A DNA stretch of 64,000 bases from Actinomycetes bacterium. Its GTDB lineage: Bacteria > Actinomycetota > Acidimicrobiia > Acidimicrobiales > Palsa-688. The stretch lies in assembly GCA_021838445.1 (NCBI GenBank), contig JAKCDU010000012.1:1-64000 (forward strand), given 5' to 3'. A program made the position numbers and the translations under genes. This document shows positions 35,964 through 45,690 of the stretch, piece by piece (the first letter of the stretch is position 1; every line of letters begins with the position of its first letter). Under the pieces are notes generated by a model, which made no database searches, had not been told where the DNA came from, and worked only from the letters and a program-made list of their open reading frames with translations.

Positions 35964-37027
35964 GCCACCAGCCGTTGAGCCGGGAGGAGGTGGTGGCCAC
36001 CGCCGGGTGGATCGCGTCCGTGCAGCTGCCCAACGGGATGATCCCCTGGTTTCAGGGCGGTCACTGCGACCCCTGGAACCACACCGAGGCGGCCATGGCA
36101 CTGCTGCTCGGCGGACGACGCCACGAAGCCGAGAGGGCGTTCGACTGGCTCGCCGCCAACCAGCTCGACGACGGTGGGTGGTGCCGCTACTACCTGGCCG
36201 AAGGTGTGGAGGACCCCCGCCGGGACCCCAACGTCGGCGCCTACGTAGCCGCCGGCGCGTGGTGGCACCACCTGATCACCGGGGATGTCGGGTTCTTGGA
36301 GAAGCTGTGGCCGGTCGTCGAGGGGGCCATCGAGTTCGCCCTGCGCCTCCAACAGCCCGGCGGCGAGATCCTGTGGTCCATGGACCCCGACGGCCAGCGG
36401 GGCCGCTACGCCCTGGTCACCTCGACGGCCTCGATTCACCACAGCCTGCGCTGCGCCATCGCCACCGCCGAGCGGCTCGGCCATGAGCGCCCCGAGTGGG
36501 AGTTGGCCGCCGACCGGGTCGTCGACGCCATCGCCCATCGCCCCTCGGCCTTCGCCCCCAAGGACCGCTGGGCCATGGACTGGTACTACCCGGTGCTCTC
36601 GGGCGCTCTGCAGGGGGAGACGGCGGTGCAGCGGATCGAGTCCCGCTGGTCGGAGTTCGTGATGGATGGGGTGGGGGTGCGCTGCGTGTCGGACGAGCCG
36701 TGGGTCACCGCCGCCGAGACGGCCGAGTGCGCCATGGCCCTCGACGCCGTGGGCCTCGTCGACCTCGCCGGGGACCTGGTGACCGCCACCCGGCACATGC
36801 GCGACGACGACGGTTCCTACTGGACCGGCTGCGTGCATCCCCAGTGCGTGCGTTACCCCGGCGGCGAACGGACCACCTACACCGCGGCCGCGGTGCTCCT
36901 CGCCGACCACGCCCTCTGGGGTGACACCCCGGCGGCCGGGCTGTTTCGCGGTGAGAGCCTTCCCGGGGTGGTCGACGTGACCCGGGTCGCGGAGAACGTG
37001 GGCAGTAGTCGCGACCACCGGGGCTGA
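35960..37027 (+). CDS. alpha/alpha-barrel protein (prenyltransferase/glycoside-hydrolase-like)
   Basis: The 355-aa protein has repeated helical hairpins with Trp/Asp-rich loops: ASVQLPNGMIPWFQGGHCDPWNH, NQLDDGGWCRYY, ADRWAMDWYYP-like and DDDGSYWTGC. This is the pattern of (alpha/alpha)6 barrels such as terpene cyclase/prenyltransferase or some glycoside hydrolase families. It is often annotated 'prenyltransferase', but I see no DxDD or zinc site that would confirm it. No signal peptide, so it is cytosolic. The ATG overlaps the methyltransferase stop (ATGA). A role in trimming or modifying a sugar product of the GT4 is a guess. Confidence 0.75.
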   Translation: MSHQPLSREEVVATAGWIASVQLPNGMIPWFQGGHCDPWNHTEAAMALLLGGRRHEAERAFDWLAANQLDDGGWCRYYLAEGVEDPRRDPNVGAYVAAGAWWHHLITGDVGFLEKLWPVVEGAIEFALRLQQPGGEILWSMDPDGQRGRYALVTSTASIHHSLRCAIATAERLGHERPEWELAADRVVDAIAHRPSAFAPKDRWAMDWYYPVLSGALQGETAVQRIESRWSEFVMDGVGVRCVSDEPWVTAAETAECAMALDAVGLVDLAGDLVTATRHMRDDDGSYWTGCVHPQCVRYPGGERTTYTAAAVLLADHALWGDTPAAGLFRGESLPGVVDVTRVAENVGSSRDHRG

Positions 37028-37051
37028 CCGGAGCTGACGGCTCCGGTTCGG

Positions 37052-38443
37052 TCAGGCCGGCTCCGGCTCGGGCCGGGCGTCGGCCGCCAGCACCGTGCGC
37101 GCCGCCGAGCGCCCCGACTTGATGCACGCCGGTATCCCCGCACCCCGGTAGCTCGCCCCGGCGACAGCGACCCGGGGCGACCGGGCCGCCAGGGCCTGCT
37201 CGATCCCGTCGACGACCGACCCGTGGCCGACCGGGTAGAGCGGGAAGGCGTCCGGCCAGCGGCTCAGTCGGCTCTCCGCCGGCTGCAGGGGGCGACCTAC
37301 CGCCGAGGACAGTTCGGCGATCAGGCTGGCCGTCAGCTCGGCGTCGTCGAGCCGGTCGACGCGCCCGTCGCGGGAATGACCGGCGGAGACGCGCACTATG
37401 TGGTGACCCGTGTCGCCCCCGCCCGCCGGCCACTTGTTGGTGAAGAAGGAGCAGGCGGTCATGAGTCGGTGCTCGTCGTGGGGTACCAGGAACCCGTTGT
37501 AGCCGGCCGGGGGACTCCACTGCGACTCGGGGATCGAGACGGTCAACAGGGCGACCGAGGTGAAGCGGATCGATCCCAGACCGGCCGGGGCGGCCGGGCC
37601 GAGCAGGCGGGACGCCACGGGTGCCGGCACGGCTAGCACCACGCCCTCGTAATCCCGTGATCCGGAGGGGGTGGAGACCTTCACCGCGGCGTTTCCCCCG
37701 GCCGGACCTACGGCCTCGACCGCCTCGACGGGCTCGGCGTGGAACTCGGTGGAAGCCGCCCGCAGGGCCTTCTCGAGCTCCTCCACCAGGCGTCCCGTTC
37801 CTCCCGCCGGGGTCAGGAAGATGGGCCCCGACTGGGTGCCGACGGGGGCCGTCTGGGTCCGCAGTCCGAGCAGCAGGCTGCGGTGGCGGCGGGCCGCGGC
37901 GAGCAGGTGGGGAGCGGTGAGCTCGGCGCTCAGCTCGTCGAGCGAGGCGGCGTGGATGCCTCCGAGGAGGGGTTCCACCAACCGGGTGGCCACCTGCCGC
38001 CCGAAGCGGCCGGCGACCAGGTCCCCGACGCTGACGTCGCCGGCCGGGCGCGATGGGGGCAGCACCAGGTCGAGGGCGGCCCGGGCCAGCCCCCCGGGGC
38101 CGAGCAGACCCGAGCGGATGACCGGCCCCAGGCGGCCGGGTACGCCGAGCACCAGCCCGTCGGGCAGGCGCCTCAGGCGTCCCCGGGTCCACAGCAGGGT
38201 GCGCCCGGCCGCCGGGGCTACCAGGTCGCCCAACCCGATCTCGGAGCACAGATCGGTGGCGTCGGGGGTCCTCACCAGGAAGGCGTCGGGCCCCTCGTCC
38301 ACCGGCCGGCCGGCGAAGGGCGACGTGCGGATCTTCCCGCCGATGCGGCCCGGTTCGTAGAGGTGGGCGGGGTGGCCGGCCCGGGCCAGCTCCCACGCCG
38401 CGGCCAGCCCGGCCACGCCCCCGCCGACGACCGCGTAGGTCAC
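37052..38443 (-). CDS. hemY: coproporphyrinogen/protoporphyrinogen oxidase (HemY/CgoX)
   Basis: This FAD enzyme oxidises coproporphyrinogen III to coproporphyrin III in Gram-positive organisms with HemQ. The 463-aa protein has the dinucleotide motif VVGGGVAGLAAAWELARAG at the N-terminus, IGGKIRT, and GPDAFLVRTPDA. FLTPAGGTGRLVEELE and the C-terminal FAD segment VAVAGASYRGAGIPACIKSGR follow. HemQ at 12066 implies the coproporphyrin route, so CgoX is the better functional name. The GTG at 38443 starts it; hemE lies 46 nt upstream on the same strand. Confidence 0.92.
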   Translation of the reverse strand: MTYAVVGGGVAGLAAAWELARAGHPAHLYEPGRIGGKIRTSPFAGRPVDEGPDAFLVRTPDATDLCSEIGLGDLVAPAAGRTLLWTRGRLRRLPDGLVLGVPGRLGPVIRSGLLGPGGLARAALDLVLPPSRPAGDVSVGDLVAGRFGRQVATRLVEPLLGGIHAASLDELSAELTAPHLLAAARRHRSLLLGLRTQTAPVGTQSGPIFLTPAGGTGRLVEELEKALRAASTEFHAEPVEAVEAVGPAGGNAAVKVSTPSGSRDYEGVVLAVPAPVASRLLGPAAPAGLGSIRFTSVALLTVSIPESQWSPPAGYNGFLVPHDEHRLMTACSFFTNKWPAGGGDTGHHIVRVSAGHSRDGRVDRLDDAELTASLIAELSSAVGRPLQPAESRLSRWPDAFPLYPVGHGSVVDGIEQALAARSPRVAVAGASYRGAGIPACIKSGRSAARTVLAADARPEPEPA

Positions 38444-38489
38444 CCGGGCGGGGGCCGGCGGCCCCCGCGGGGGCCGCCGGAGCGGTCTG

Positions 38490-39515
38490 TCACTCCACCT
38501 TCCCGGCGGCGTGCAGGTGGTCCACCAGGGCGGTCAGGACCCCGGGGTCGGTGTCGGGCAGTACGCCATGGCCGAGGTTGAAGATGTGGCCGCGTCCGCC
38601 CCCCTGGGCCACGATCCGATCGGCGCGCTGGCGGGCCACATCCCAACCGGCCAGCACCGAGACGGGGTCCAGGTTGCCCTGCACCGCGAAGTCGGGCCCG
38701 AGCCGGGCCCGGGCCTGGTCGAGCGGGACCCGCCAGTCGACGCCGACCACGTCGGCCCCGGCCTGGGCCATGAGGCCGAGGAGCTCGCCCGTGCCCACCC
38801 CGAAGTGGATCCGCGGGACGCCGAGATCGGCCACCCCGTCGAGCACCTTCTTCGAGGCGGGCATGGCCTGGCGGGCGTAGTCTTCGGGCGAGAGGGTCCC
38901 CACCCAGCTGTCGAAGAGCTGGACGGCCTGGGCCCCGGCCCCGACCTGGGCCCGCAGCGTGGCGATGGCCAGATCGGCCAGCCGGTCCAGGAGCGCCGCC
39001 CACAGGTCGGGCTGCTGCCACATGAGCGCCTTGGTGCGGACGTGATCGCGCGACGGTCCTCCTTCGACCAGGTAGCTCGCCAGGGTGAAAGGAGCGCCGG
39101 CGAAACCGATGAGCGGCACCGTCAGCTCCCGGCTCAGGAGGCGGATGGTCTCGATCACGTAGGGGATGTCGGCCTCGGGCTCGAGGGGTCGAAGCCGGGC
39201 CAGGTCGGCGGCCCCGGCGAAGGGCTGCTCGACGACGGGACCCACGCCGGGCTTGATGTCCACCCCGAAGCCGATGGCCTCGACCGGCACGACGATGTCG
39301 GAGAAGAGCACCGCCGCGTCGACCCCGTACCGGCGTACCGGCTGCAGGGTGATCTCGGCGGCCAACTCGGGATCGCGGATCGAGTCCAGGATGCTGCCCT
39401 GGTGGCGGGCGGCTCGGTATTCCGGCAGAGCCCGGCCGGCCTGCCTCATGAACCAGACGGGCACATGGTCCGCCGGCTGGCGCCGGCAGGCCGCGAGGAA
39501 AGGGGCCAGGGTCAA
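38490..39515 (-). CDS. hemE: uroporphyrinogen decarboxylase
   Basis: It converts uroporphyrinogen III to coproporphyrinogen III, feeding the oxidase encoded downstream. The 341-aa protein shows the signature [16 protein letters not shown] near the N-terminus, [12 protein letters not shown] with the catalytic Asp, [13 protein letters not shown], and [16 protein letters not shown] at the end. The TTG at 39515 gives the standard UroD length; TTG 39605 would add 30 residues of doubtful sequence. First gene of a hemE-hemY operon, divergent from helD. Confidence 0.95.
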   Translation of the reverse strand: MTLAPFLAACRRQPADHVPVWFMRQAGRALPEYRAARHQGSILDSIRDPELAAEITLQPVRRYGVDAAVLFSDIVVPVEAIGFGVDIKPGVGPVVEQPFAGAADLARLRPLEPEADIPYVIETIRLLSRELTVPLIGFAGAPFTLASYLVEGGPSRDHVRTKALMWQQPDLWAALLDRLADLAIATLRAQVGAGAQAVQLFDSWVGTLSPEDYARQAMPASKKVLDGVADLGVPRIHFGVGTGELLGLMAQAGADVVGVDWRVPLDQARARLGPDFAVQGNLDPVSVLAGWDVARQRADRIVAQGGGRGHIFNLGHGVLPDTDPGVLTALVDHLHAAGKVE

Positions 39516-39610
39516 GCCGGTCGGATCGGGTCGGGGGGCGGCAAGTCGGCCACGGCAGATGCTAACTCGACAGCCCGGCTTGCGATCGTCGTCCGCAGCA
39601 CGCAAAGTAG

Positions 39611-41767
39611 ATGTTTCCTCGTATGGCCCACCCCGACGTCACGGCCGAACAAGCTCACGTCGATCTGGCGTACCAGAGACTCGCCGATATGAGGGCGGCG
39701 GCTCGATCCATGCTCCAGGACGCGTTCGGCGAGCGGGGAGGCACCTTCCAGGCGGTGACCGAACGCGACATCCGGGTCCGTACCAGCCTGGGCCGACTGG
39801 AGCATCTCCAGCTGGGGCGGGAGTCGCTCGTGTTCGGCCGCATCGACCGCTCGGGGGGTGACCCCGACACGCCGGTCGAGGAGTTCCACATCGGCCGGTT
39901 GGCGGTCTCCGACGCCAACCTGGAGCCCCTGGTGGTCGACTGGCGGGCTCCCGTCGCCGAACCCTTCTACCGGGCGACCGGCGCCCACCCGATGGGCCTG
40001 AGCCGCCGTCGGCACCTCCTGACCGAAGGTCAGAAGGTGCTCGACCTCGAAGACGAGCTGTTCGACCCTGAGGGCGACCACTCGGGTCGCGGTCTCGGCC
40101 TCTCCGGCCCCCAGGTGCTGCTCAGCACCCTGGAGCGGACCCGTACCGGCCGCATGCGCGACATCGTCGCCACGGTCCAGAGGGAACAGGACGAGATCAT
40201 CCGCGCCCCCCTGCCGGGGGTGCTCGTGGTGCAGGGAGGGCCGGGTACGGGCAAGACCGCGGTGGCCCTGCACCGGGCCGCTTACCTGCTCTACACCCAC
40301 CGGTTCCCGCTGGAGTCCCAGGGGGTGCTGGTCCTCGGCCCGAACCCGACCTTCCTTCGCTACATCGAGCACGTCCTGCCGTCGCTCGACGAGACGGGCG
40401 TCGAGCTGTCGACGGTCAACGGCCTCTACTCCCGTACCCGCCCCACCGGCACCGACGACGAGGCCGTCGCCATCCTCAAGGGCGACGCCCGCATGGCCAA
40501 GGTCATCGCCCGGGCCGTGGCCGACCGGGAGCGCCCGCTCCGACGTACCGCCGAGATCCCTTTCGGTCGGCGGGTGCTGCGAGTCACCGCCGATCTGTCG
40601 GCCCAGCTGGTCGCCGCCGTGAAGCGCCGCCCGGGCACCCACAACGCCCGGCGGCGGACCATCGAAGGTGCCCTGTTCCGTCACCTGGCCGAGCAGATCG
40701 CGGCCGAATCAGAGGACGGTTCGAGCGATACGGTGAGCGCCGAAGAGCTCGCCAGCATGGTCCGCCGCCTGCCCGAGATGACCGAAGCGCTGGAGCGCAT
40801 GTGGCCGGTGCTGACCCCCGAACAGCTGCTCCACGACCTCTTCGGCGCCGCGTCGCTCATCGAGTTGGCCTCGAGGGGGGTGCTCTCGCCGGCCGAGCAG
40901 AAACTGCTGCGCCGGGAGAGGGGCGGCCCCGACGATCCCATCGGCTGGACCGACTCCGACATCCCCCTCCTCGACGAGGCCCTGGCGCTGCTCGGATCCC
41001 GTCGCCGCCCCGGCCAGGAGCGGCCCGAGAGCATAAGGACCTTCGGTCACGTGGTGGTCGACGAGACCCAGGACCTGTCGCCCATGCAGCTGCGGATGGT
41101 GGCCCGGCGGTCGCTGTCGGGCTCGATGACCGTCGTCGGTGACGTGGCCCAGGCGACCGGACCGTGGGCGCCGTCGTCGTGGTCGCAGGTGGTCGAGCAC
41201 CTGCCGGCCCGCAAGGGTTGGAAGCTCGTCGAGCTGACGGTCAACTACCGCACCCCCTCCGAGATCATGGAGGTGGCGGCGCGGGTGCTCGAGCAGGTGG
41301 CCCCCACCATGCGGGCGTCGGAATCGGTGCGGGCGACCGGTCGGAGACCCCGGATTGTGCGGGCCGACCGCCCGGGGGGTTTCAGCTCGCCCGACGGGAT
41401 CGCCGCTGCGGTCGCCGAGGCCCTCTCGGTGGATCTCGACGACGGGGCCGGTGGGAACGCCGCGGTGATCGTGCCGCCCTCCCTCGAGCAGCCCGTCGCC
41501 GAGGCCATCCGGCGGTCCGGGGTGGGCTTCGGGACGGCCGGGCGGGAGGCGCTCGACCAGCGGGTCTCGCTGCTCAGCGTCGACGACGTGAAGGGCCTCG
41601 AGTTCGACCTGGTGACGGTGGTCGAACCGGCCCGGATGGTGGCCGAGTCGCCGCAGGGCCTGCGGGCCCTCTACGTGGCCTTCACCCGGGCCACCCAGCG
41701 GCTCACCATCGTGCACGCCGATACCCTCCCGGCGGTCCTCGCCGGGGTCGCGCAGCACTCCGCCTAG
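39611..41767 (+). CDS. helD: HelD-like superfamily 1 helicase (RNA polymerase recycling factor)
   Basis: The 718-aa protein has an N-terminal coiled-coil arm region (1-60) and the HelD-specific segment [19 protein letters not shown]. Walker A GGPGTGKT lies at 209-216, followed by [35 protein letters not shown] is the Walker B, then [13 protein letters not shown] and [17 protein letters not shown]. HelD inserts into RNA polymerase and releases stalled complexes by ATP-driven motion. Actinobacterial homologues can protect polymerase from rifamycins. The start is ATG 39611 or 39623. It is followed after 13 nt by pyrE. Confidence 0.92.
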   Translation: MFPRMAHPDVTAEQAHVDLAYQRLADMRAAARSMLQDAFGERGGTFQAVTERDIRVRTSLGRLEHLQLGRESLVFGRIDRSGGDPDTPVEEFHIGRLAVSDANLEPLVVDWRAPVAEPFYRATGAHPMGLSRRRHLLTEGQKVLDLEDELFDPEGDHSGRGLGLSGPQVLLSTLERTRTGRMRDIVATVQREQDEIIRAPLPGVLVVQGGPGTGKTAVALHRAAYLLYTHRFPLESQGVLVLGPNPTFLRYIEHVLPSLDETGVELSTVNGLYSRTRPTGTDDEAVAILKGDARMAKVIARAVADRERPLRRTAEIPFGRRVLRVTADLSAQLVAAVKRRPGTHNARRRTIEGALFRHLAEQIAAESEDGSSDTVSAEELASMVRRLPEMTEALERMWPVLTPEQLLHDLFGAASLIELASRGVLSPAEQKLLRRERGGPDDPIGWTDSDIPLLDEALALLGSRRRPGQERPESIRTFGHVVVDETQDLSPMQLRMVARRSLSGSMTVVGDVAQATGPWAPSSWSQVVEHLPARKGWKLVELTVNYRTPSEIMEVAARVLEQVAPTMRASESVRATGRRPRIVRADRPGGFSSPDGIAAAVAEALSVDLDDGAGGNAAVIVPPSLEQPVAEAIRRSGVGFGTAGREALDQRVSLLSVDDVKGLEFDLVTVVEPARMVAESPQGLRALYVAFTRATQRLTIVHADTLPAVLAGVAQHSA

Positions 41768-41780
41768 TCTGTTCTGCGCT

Positions 41781-42332
41781 ATGGCTCTAGACCCTGCCAC
41801 GAGGAAATCGATCGCCGATCTGGTCCGCCGGACGGGCTACGAGCGGCGGGAGGAGCCATTCCAGCTGACCTCGGGAGGATGGAGCCACGACTATGTCGAC
41901 GGCAAGTACGCCGTCGCTGCCGGGCCGGCGCTGCGCCAGGTCTGCGAGGCCGTGGTCGAGCTGATCGACGATCCGTTCGACTCGGTGGGCGGCCCGACCA
42001 TGGGCGCCGACGCCCTGGCCCACGGTGTGGCCATGATCGCGGGGTGCACCTGGTTCTCGGTGCGCAAGGAGCCCAAGGGGCACGGGCGGGGTGCCTGGGT
42101 GGAAGGGGCCCGGCTGGGTCCTGGCGACCGGGTCGTCATGGTGGAGGACGTGGTCTCGACGGGGGCGTCGCTGCTCAGGGCCGCGGAGAAGGTCACCGAT
42201 ATGGGGGCCTCGGTGGTGGCCGCCTCGGCCCTGCTCGACCGCAGCCCCCAGGTGGCCGAGCGCTTCGCCGCCGCAGGAGTGCCCTGGCAGCCCCTCCTGA
42301 CGTGGGCCGACCTGGGCATAGAGCCGCTCTAG
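41781..42332 (+). CDS. pyrE: orotate phosphoribosyltransferase (PyrE family)
   Basis: It makes orotidine monophosphate from orotate and PRPP in pyrimidine synthesis. The 183-aa protein shows FQLTSGGWSHDYVDGKY, the GGPTMGADALAHGVAM segment, the active-site Lys loop RKEPKGHGRG, and the PRPP loop VVMVEDVVSTGAS. Length is slightly short but within family range. It could also be a PyrE-like phosphoribosyltransferase of other specificity. It lies 13 nt after helD and 1 nt before pdxH, so the three form an operon. Confidence 0.88.
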   Translation: MALDPATRKSIADLVRRTGYERREEPFQLTSGGWSHDYVDGKYAVAAGPALRQVCEAVVELIDDPFDSVGGPTMGADALAHGVAMIAGCTWFSVRKEPKGHGRGAWVEGARLGPGDRVVMVEDVVSTGASLLRAAEKVTDMGASVVAASALLDRSPQVAERFAAAGVPWQPLLTWADLGIEPL

Positions 42333-42333
42333 G

Positions 42334-42945
42334 GTGGCCGCCGCCGACGGGCTGTCGGAACCCCCCGGCACCGATCCTCTGGAGGTGTTCGGGGAGTGGT
42401 TCGCCGCCGCCGCGGCAGCCGGCCAACCCGAGCCGGAGGCCATGGCGCTGGCCACGAGCACCGCCGACGGCCGGTCGTCGGCGAGGTTCGTGCTGCTGCG
42501 GGGCTTCGACCGGCGGGGGCTGGTCTTCTACACCAACCGCCGCAGCCGCAAAGGCGGCGACCTGGGCGCCAACCCCTACGCCTCGGTGGTCTTCCGGTGG
42601 TTGGCGGTGGACCGTCAGGTCAGAGCGGCGGGGCCGGTGGTGCTCGTCGACGACGACGAGTCGGACGCCTACTTCGCATCCCGGCCCCGGGGATCGCAGC
42701 TCGGGGCGTGGGCTTCGGAGCAGAGCCGGCCCATCGGGTCCCGGGACGACCTCGAGCGCCGCCTGGCCGACGTCGAGGCCCGTTTCGCCGGTGTCGAGGT
42801 GCCCCGCCCGCCGTGGTGGGGCGGCTACCGGGTCGAGCCCGACGAGATGGAGTTCTGGCAGCAGGGGTCCTTCCGCCTCCACGACCGCTTCGCCTACCGC
42901 CGGGTCGACGGCGGCGGCTGGTCCTGCAGCCGGCTCAACCCCTGA
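42334..42945 (+). CDS. pdxH: pyridoxamine 5'-phosphate oxidase
   Basis: This FMN enzyme oxidises pyridoxine/pyridoxamine phosphate to PLP. The 203-aa protein has the family order: MALATSTADGRSSARFVLLRG, FYTNRRSRKGGDL (FMN phosphate), ASVVFRWLAVDRQVRAAG, SRPRGSQLGAWASEQS (substrate), and EFWQQGSFRLHDRFAY near the end. The GTG at 42334 begins 1 nt after the pyrE stop. Confidence 0.94.
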   Translation: MAAADGLSEPPGTDPLEVFGEWFAAAAAAGQPEPEAMALATSTADGRSSARFVLLRGFDRRGLVFYTNRRSRKGGDLGANPYASVVFRWLAVDRQVRAAGPVVLVDDDESDAYFASRPRGSQLGAWASEQSRPIGSRDDLERRLADVEARFAGVEVPRPPWWGGYRVEPDEMEFWQQGSFRLHDRFAYRRVDGGGWSCSRLNP

Positions 42946-42981
42946 GCCACGCCGAGGGGCGGAGGGTGGGGGTGGACCCGT

Positions 42982-43482
42982 TCAGATCCCCGGACAGCAG
43001 CCCGAGGCCCCCTCGGCGTCGGTGGGGCAGACCGGGTCTCCCAGGGCCTGATCGACCTCGGAGAGCCCCCGGGCCAGGCCTTCGAGGTGACTGGCCAACG
43101 GATCGAGCAGGAACCGGCGGACGCCCTCCACGTGGGTGGGGGCGGCGGCGGCGAGACGCTCCCGGCCCGACGCCGTCAGGTGGGCCATGGCTCCCCGCCC
43201 GTCGGCCGGGCACGAGCGGCGCTCGACCAGGCCGGCTCGGACCATGCTGTCGAAGCGGCGGGTGAGCCCGCTTCTCGAGAGGAGGAGTCGGTGGGCCAGT
43301 TCGGACATGCGCAGACCGTCGGGTCCGGCTTCTGAGAGGTGGACGAGCACCGCGTACTCGGCCAGGCTGAGACCGTGATCCACCCGCAGGTCGTGGTCGA
43401 GGCGGCCCTGCAGGCGGGCTTCCACGCTCAGCAGGAGTCGCCACAGAGCCTGCTCGTCATCGGACAGCCACCGTGTCGGCAC
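42982..43482 (-). CDS. MarR family transcriptional regulator with C-terminal cysteines
   Basis: The 166-aa protein is a winged-helix MarR: LSLAEYAVLVHLSEAG, MSELAHRLLLSRSGLTRRFDSM (recognition helix), and the wing VERRSCPADGRGAMAHLT. The C-terminal 17 residues have three cysteines (CPTDAEGASGCCPGI) not typical of MarR, plus one in the wing; they may bind metal or sense oxidants. The GTG at 43482 is the chosen start. The target is unknown; no adjacent divergent transporter exists. It is convergent with pdxH. Confidence 0.9.
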   Translation of the reverse strand: MPTRWLSDDEQALWRLLLSVEARLQGRLDHDLRVDHGLSLAEYAVLVHLSEAGPDGLRMSELAHRLLLSRSGLTRRFDSMVRAGLVERRSCPADGRGAMAHLTASGRERLAAAAPTHVEGVRRFLLDPLASHLEGLARGLSEVDQALGDPVCPTDAEGASGCCPGI

Positions 43483-43667
43483 GACTCCAGGGTAGGGCGG
43501 GCGGGCAAAGTCGCGGCCGGTGACGCTCCGCAGGCCCGGTAAGGCCCGACTTACCCTTCACGAAAACGCCTTGATCAGCTAGTATGCGTTTCCTGGCGGC
43601 CGCGGGTCATCGTCGACCGGGTTCGCCGGAAGTTCCTGTCCGGGTACATCGGGAGAGACGAGGACGA

Positions 43668-44603
43668 GTGCCCAACAACCACGCCGCTCAGCCCGAGGAG
43701 GACTTGGTCCGCCTCTATCTGAACGACATCGGTAAGCATGCCCTGCTGACCAAGGACGACGAGGCCCGCCTGGCTCAGGCCATCGAGGCCGGTCGCGAGG
43801 CGCGGGCCGAGATGGCGTCCGGCAAGACCATCACGCCGGCCCGCAAGCGTGAGCTGCGCCGCTTGATCCGCGACGGCGACGACGCCGCCGAGACCTTCGT
43901 GAAGGCCAACCTGCGTCTCGTCGTCTCCATCGCCAAGAAGTACCAGGCTGCCGAGCTACCCCTGCTCGACCTGGTCCAGGAGGGCAACCTGGGCCTCATG
44001 CACGCCGTCGAGAAGTTCGACTGGCGCAAGGGCTTCAAGTTCTCCACCTACGCCACCTGGTGGATCCGCCAGGCCATCACCCGGGGTATCGCCAACACCG
44101 GCCGGACGGTCCGCCTGCCGGTCCACGCCGGGGACCTCCTGACCCGGGTCACCAAGGCCCGCGGCCGGCTCGAGGGCCAGTTGGGGCGGCGCCCGACGGT
44201 GGCCGAGCTGGCCGCCGACCTCGAGCTCGAAGAGGAGAAGGTCACCGAGATCCTGCGGCACGCAGCCGAGCCTCTCTCCCTGTCCGAGCCGCTGCGGGAG
44301 GACGGTGACGCCGAGCTGGGCGACGTGGTCGAGGACCGCTCGGCGGTGTCACCCTTCGATGCCGCCGCCGCCGCCCTCCTGTCGGGCGAGGTGAACAAGA
44401 TGCTGGTCGCTCTCGACGAGCGGGAGCGGGAGATCCTCCGCCTGCGCTTCGGGCTGGACCGGGGAGAGCCCCGCACCCTGGATGAGGTCGGCGAGCACTT
44501 CTCCCTCACCCGGGAGCGCATCCGCCAGATCGAGGCGCGGGCCATGTCCAAGCTGCGTCATCCCTCCACCGACCGCGGCGCCCGGGAGCTCCTGACCGGC
44601 TGA
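43668..44603 (+). CDS. RNA polymerase sigma factor, RpoD/SigB-like
   Basis: The 311-aa sigma70 factor has region 1.2 (EEDLVRLYLNDIGKHALLT) and region 2 (LVVSIAKKYQAAELPLLDLVQEGNLGLMHAVEKFDWRKG split by the 2.3/2.4 WWIRQAITRGI). Region 3 starts at LPVHAGDLL, and region 4.2 has LDEVGEHFSLTRERIRQIE. It lacks the long acidic N-terminus of the housekeeping factor, so a group 2 (SigB/HrdD-like) alternative is likely. The GTG at 43668 follows a GA-rich stretch and is preferred to the ATG at 43584. Its stop abuts the stop of the convergent methylase without a spacer. Confidence 0.92.
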   Translation: MPNNHAAQPEEDLVRLYLNDIGKHALLTKDDEARLAQAIEAGREARAEMASGKTITPARKRELRRLIRDGDDAAETFVKANLRLVVSIAKKYQAAELPLLDLVQEGNLGLMHAVEKFDWRKGFKFSTYATWWIRQAITRGIANTGRTVRLPVHAGDLLTRVTKARGRLEGQLGRRPTVAELAADLELEEEKVTEILRHAAEPLSLSEPLREDGDAELGDVVEDRSAVSPFDAAAAALLSGEVNKMLVALDEREREILRLRFGLDRGEPRTLDEVGEHFSLTRERIRQIEARAMSKLRHPSTDRGARELLTG

Positions 44604-45677
44604 TCAGGCCGAAGCGGATGCGGCGGGGCTCCACCTGGTGAACCCGGCACACATCCGACCGACGGTGCCGGCCGGGCCGGCCACCACCAGATACTCGATG
44701 TTGCGGGTCCGCCCGACCTGGCCGACCTTCTGGCCCTGAGGGTTGTGAATACCGATCTGGGCACCCACGTAGCGCTTCGAGTCGAAGGCCAGTATCTCCA
44801 CCGTTCCCCGGGAAGCGGCCATGTCGGCGACCTCGCCGGGGGTCACCCAGCCCTCGTCGCTACCCGATACCAGCAGGGTGTCAGCCGGCACCTCGTCGAT
44901 CAGCCGGGCCAGGGCCTCGGGCGCCTCACGGCGGCGGTTGAAGATGCTGTTACCAGACCCTTCCCGCAGATCCGACCGCTTGCAGGCCACCCCGTAGTGG
45001 TCGGGTGCGTCCCACGCCATCAGGGTCTCCCAGACGTGGTAGTTCCCGGCGTAGCGGTGCTGGTTGTACGGGGGATCCAGGTAGGCCAACCCGGCCGCGG
45101 GCAGGAGGGACGCGACCCGGGTGACGTCGGCGCGCACCGACGTCCCGGTTCCGGGGAGCAACTCGGGGAGGCGCAGCTCGAGCTCCAGGTAGGAGCGGGG
45201 CGACCAGTTCTTCAGGTAGGCCATCTGGACTCCGGTGGTCGAGTCCACCCGGTCCGCGGCCTCCAGGAGTGAGGTGAGCAGCAAGGGCCGCCAGGGGTGG
45301 TCGGGTCCGAAGTCGTCGATGGCGTCACGGATGGCGTCGATGCGTCGAGCGTTGTGCTCCTGGAAGTACCGGGCCCGGCGGCTGAACGTCTCGGTGAAAT
45401 ACCCGACCCGGCCTTCGAGGTCCTGGAGCCGGCGCAGAGCCGCGGTCGCCCCCTCAACGTCCACCGCGGTGGCGTCGGTGGCGACGTAGCAGCCCGACAG
45501 GGCCTCCGAGTAGCGGGCCGTGTCGACGGCCACCACGTGCGCCCCCCGGCGCTTCCACTCCCGCGCCACCCGCGTGGTCCCGGTGAACAGGTCGAGGGCG
45601 GTGGTCGCCCCGCAGCGGTCGAGGAGCTCACCCAGGACCGGCACCAGGCGGCGTTTGGAACCGATGTACTTGATCAT
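44604..45677 (-). CDS. D12-class DNA adenine N6-methyltransferase, orphan
   Basis: The 357-aa protein opens IKYIGSKRRLVP (motif X), has DLFTGTTRVAREWKRRG (motif I, SAM), and the catalytic DPPY in AYLDPPYNQHRYAGNYH (motif IV). This is the order of Dam/MboI-type enzymes of the MethyltransfD12 family. No restriction endonuclease is next to it, so it is a solitary methylase or the remains of a restriction system. The C-terminal 70 residues (FDSKRYVGAQIGIHNPQG) may be a target-recognition part. Its stop codon shares the palindrome TGATCA with the sigma factor stop. Confidence 0.88.
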   Translation of the reverse strand: MIKYIGSKRRLVPVLGELLDRCGATTALDLFTGTTRVAREWKRRGAHVVAVDTARYSEALSGCYVATDATAVDVEGATAALRRLQDLEGRVGYFTETFSRRARYFQEHNARRIDAIRDAIDDFGPDHPWRPLLLTSLLEAADRVDSTTGVQMAYLKNWSPRSYLELELRLPELLPGTGTSVRADVTRVASLLPAAGLAYLDPPYNQHRYAGNYHVWETLMAWDAPDHYGVACKRSDLREGSGNSIFNRRREAPEALARLIDEVPADTLLVSGSDEGWVTPGEVADMAASRGTVEILAFDSKRYVGAQIGIHNPQGQKVGQVGRTRNIEYLVVAGPAGTVGRMCAGFTRWSPAASASA

Positions 45678-45690
45678 GGGCGCGATGAGG

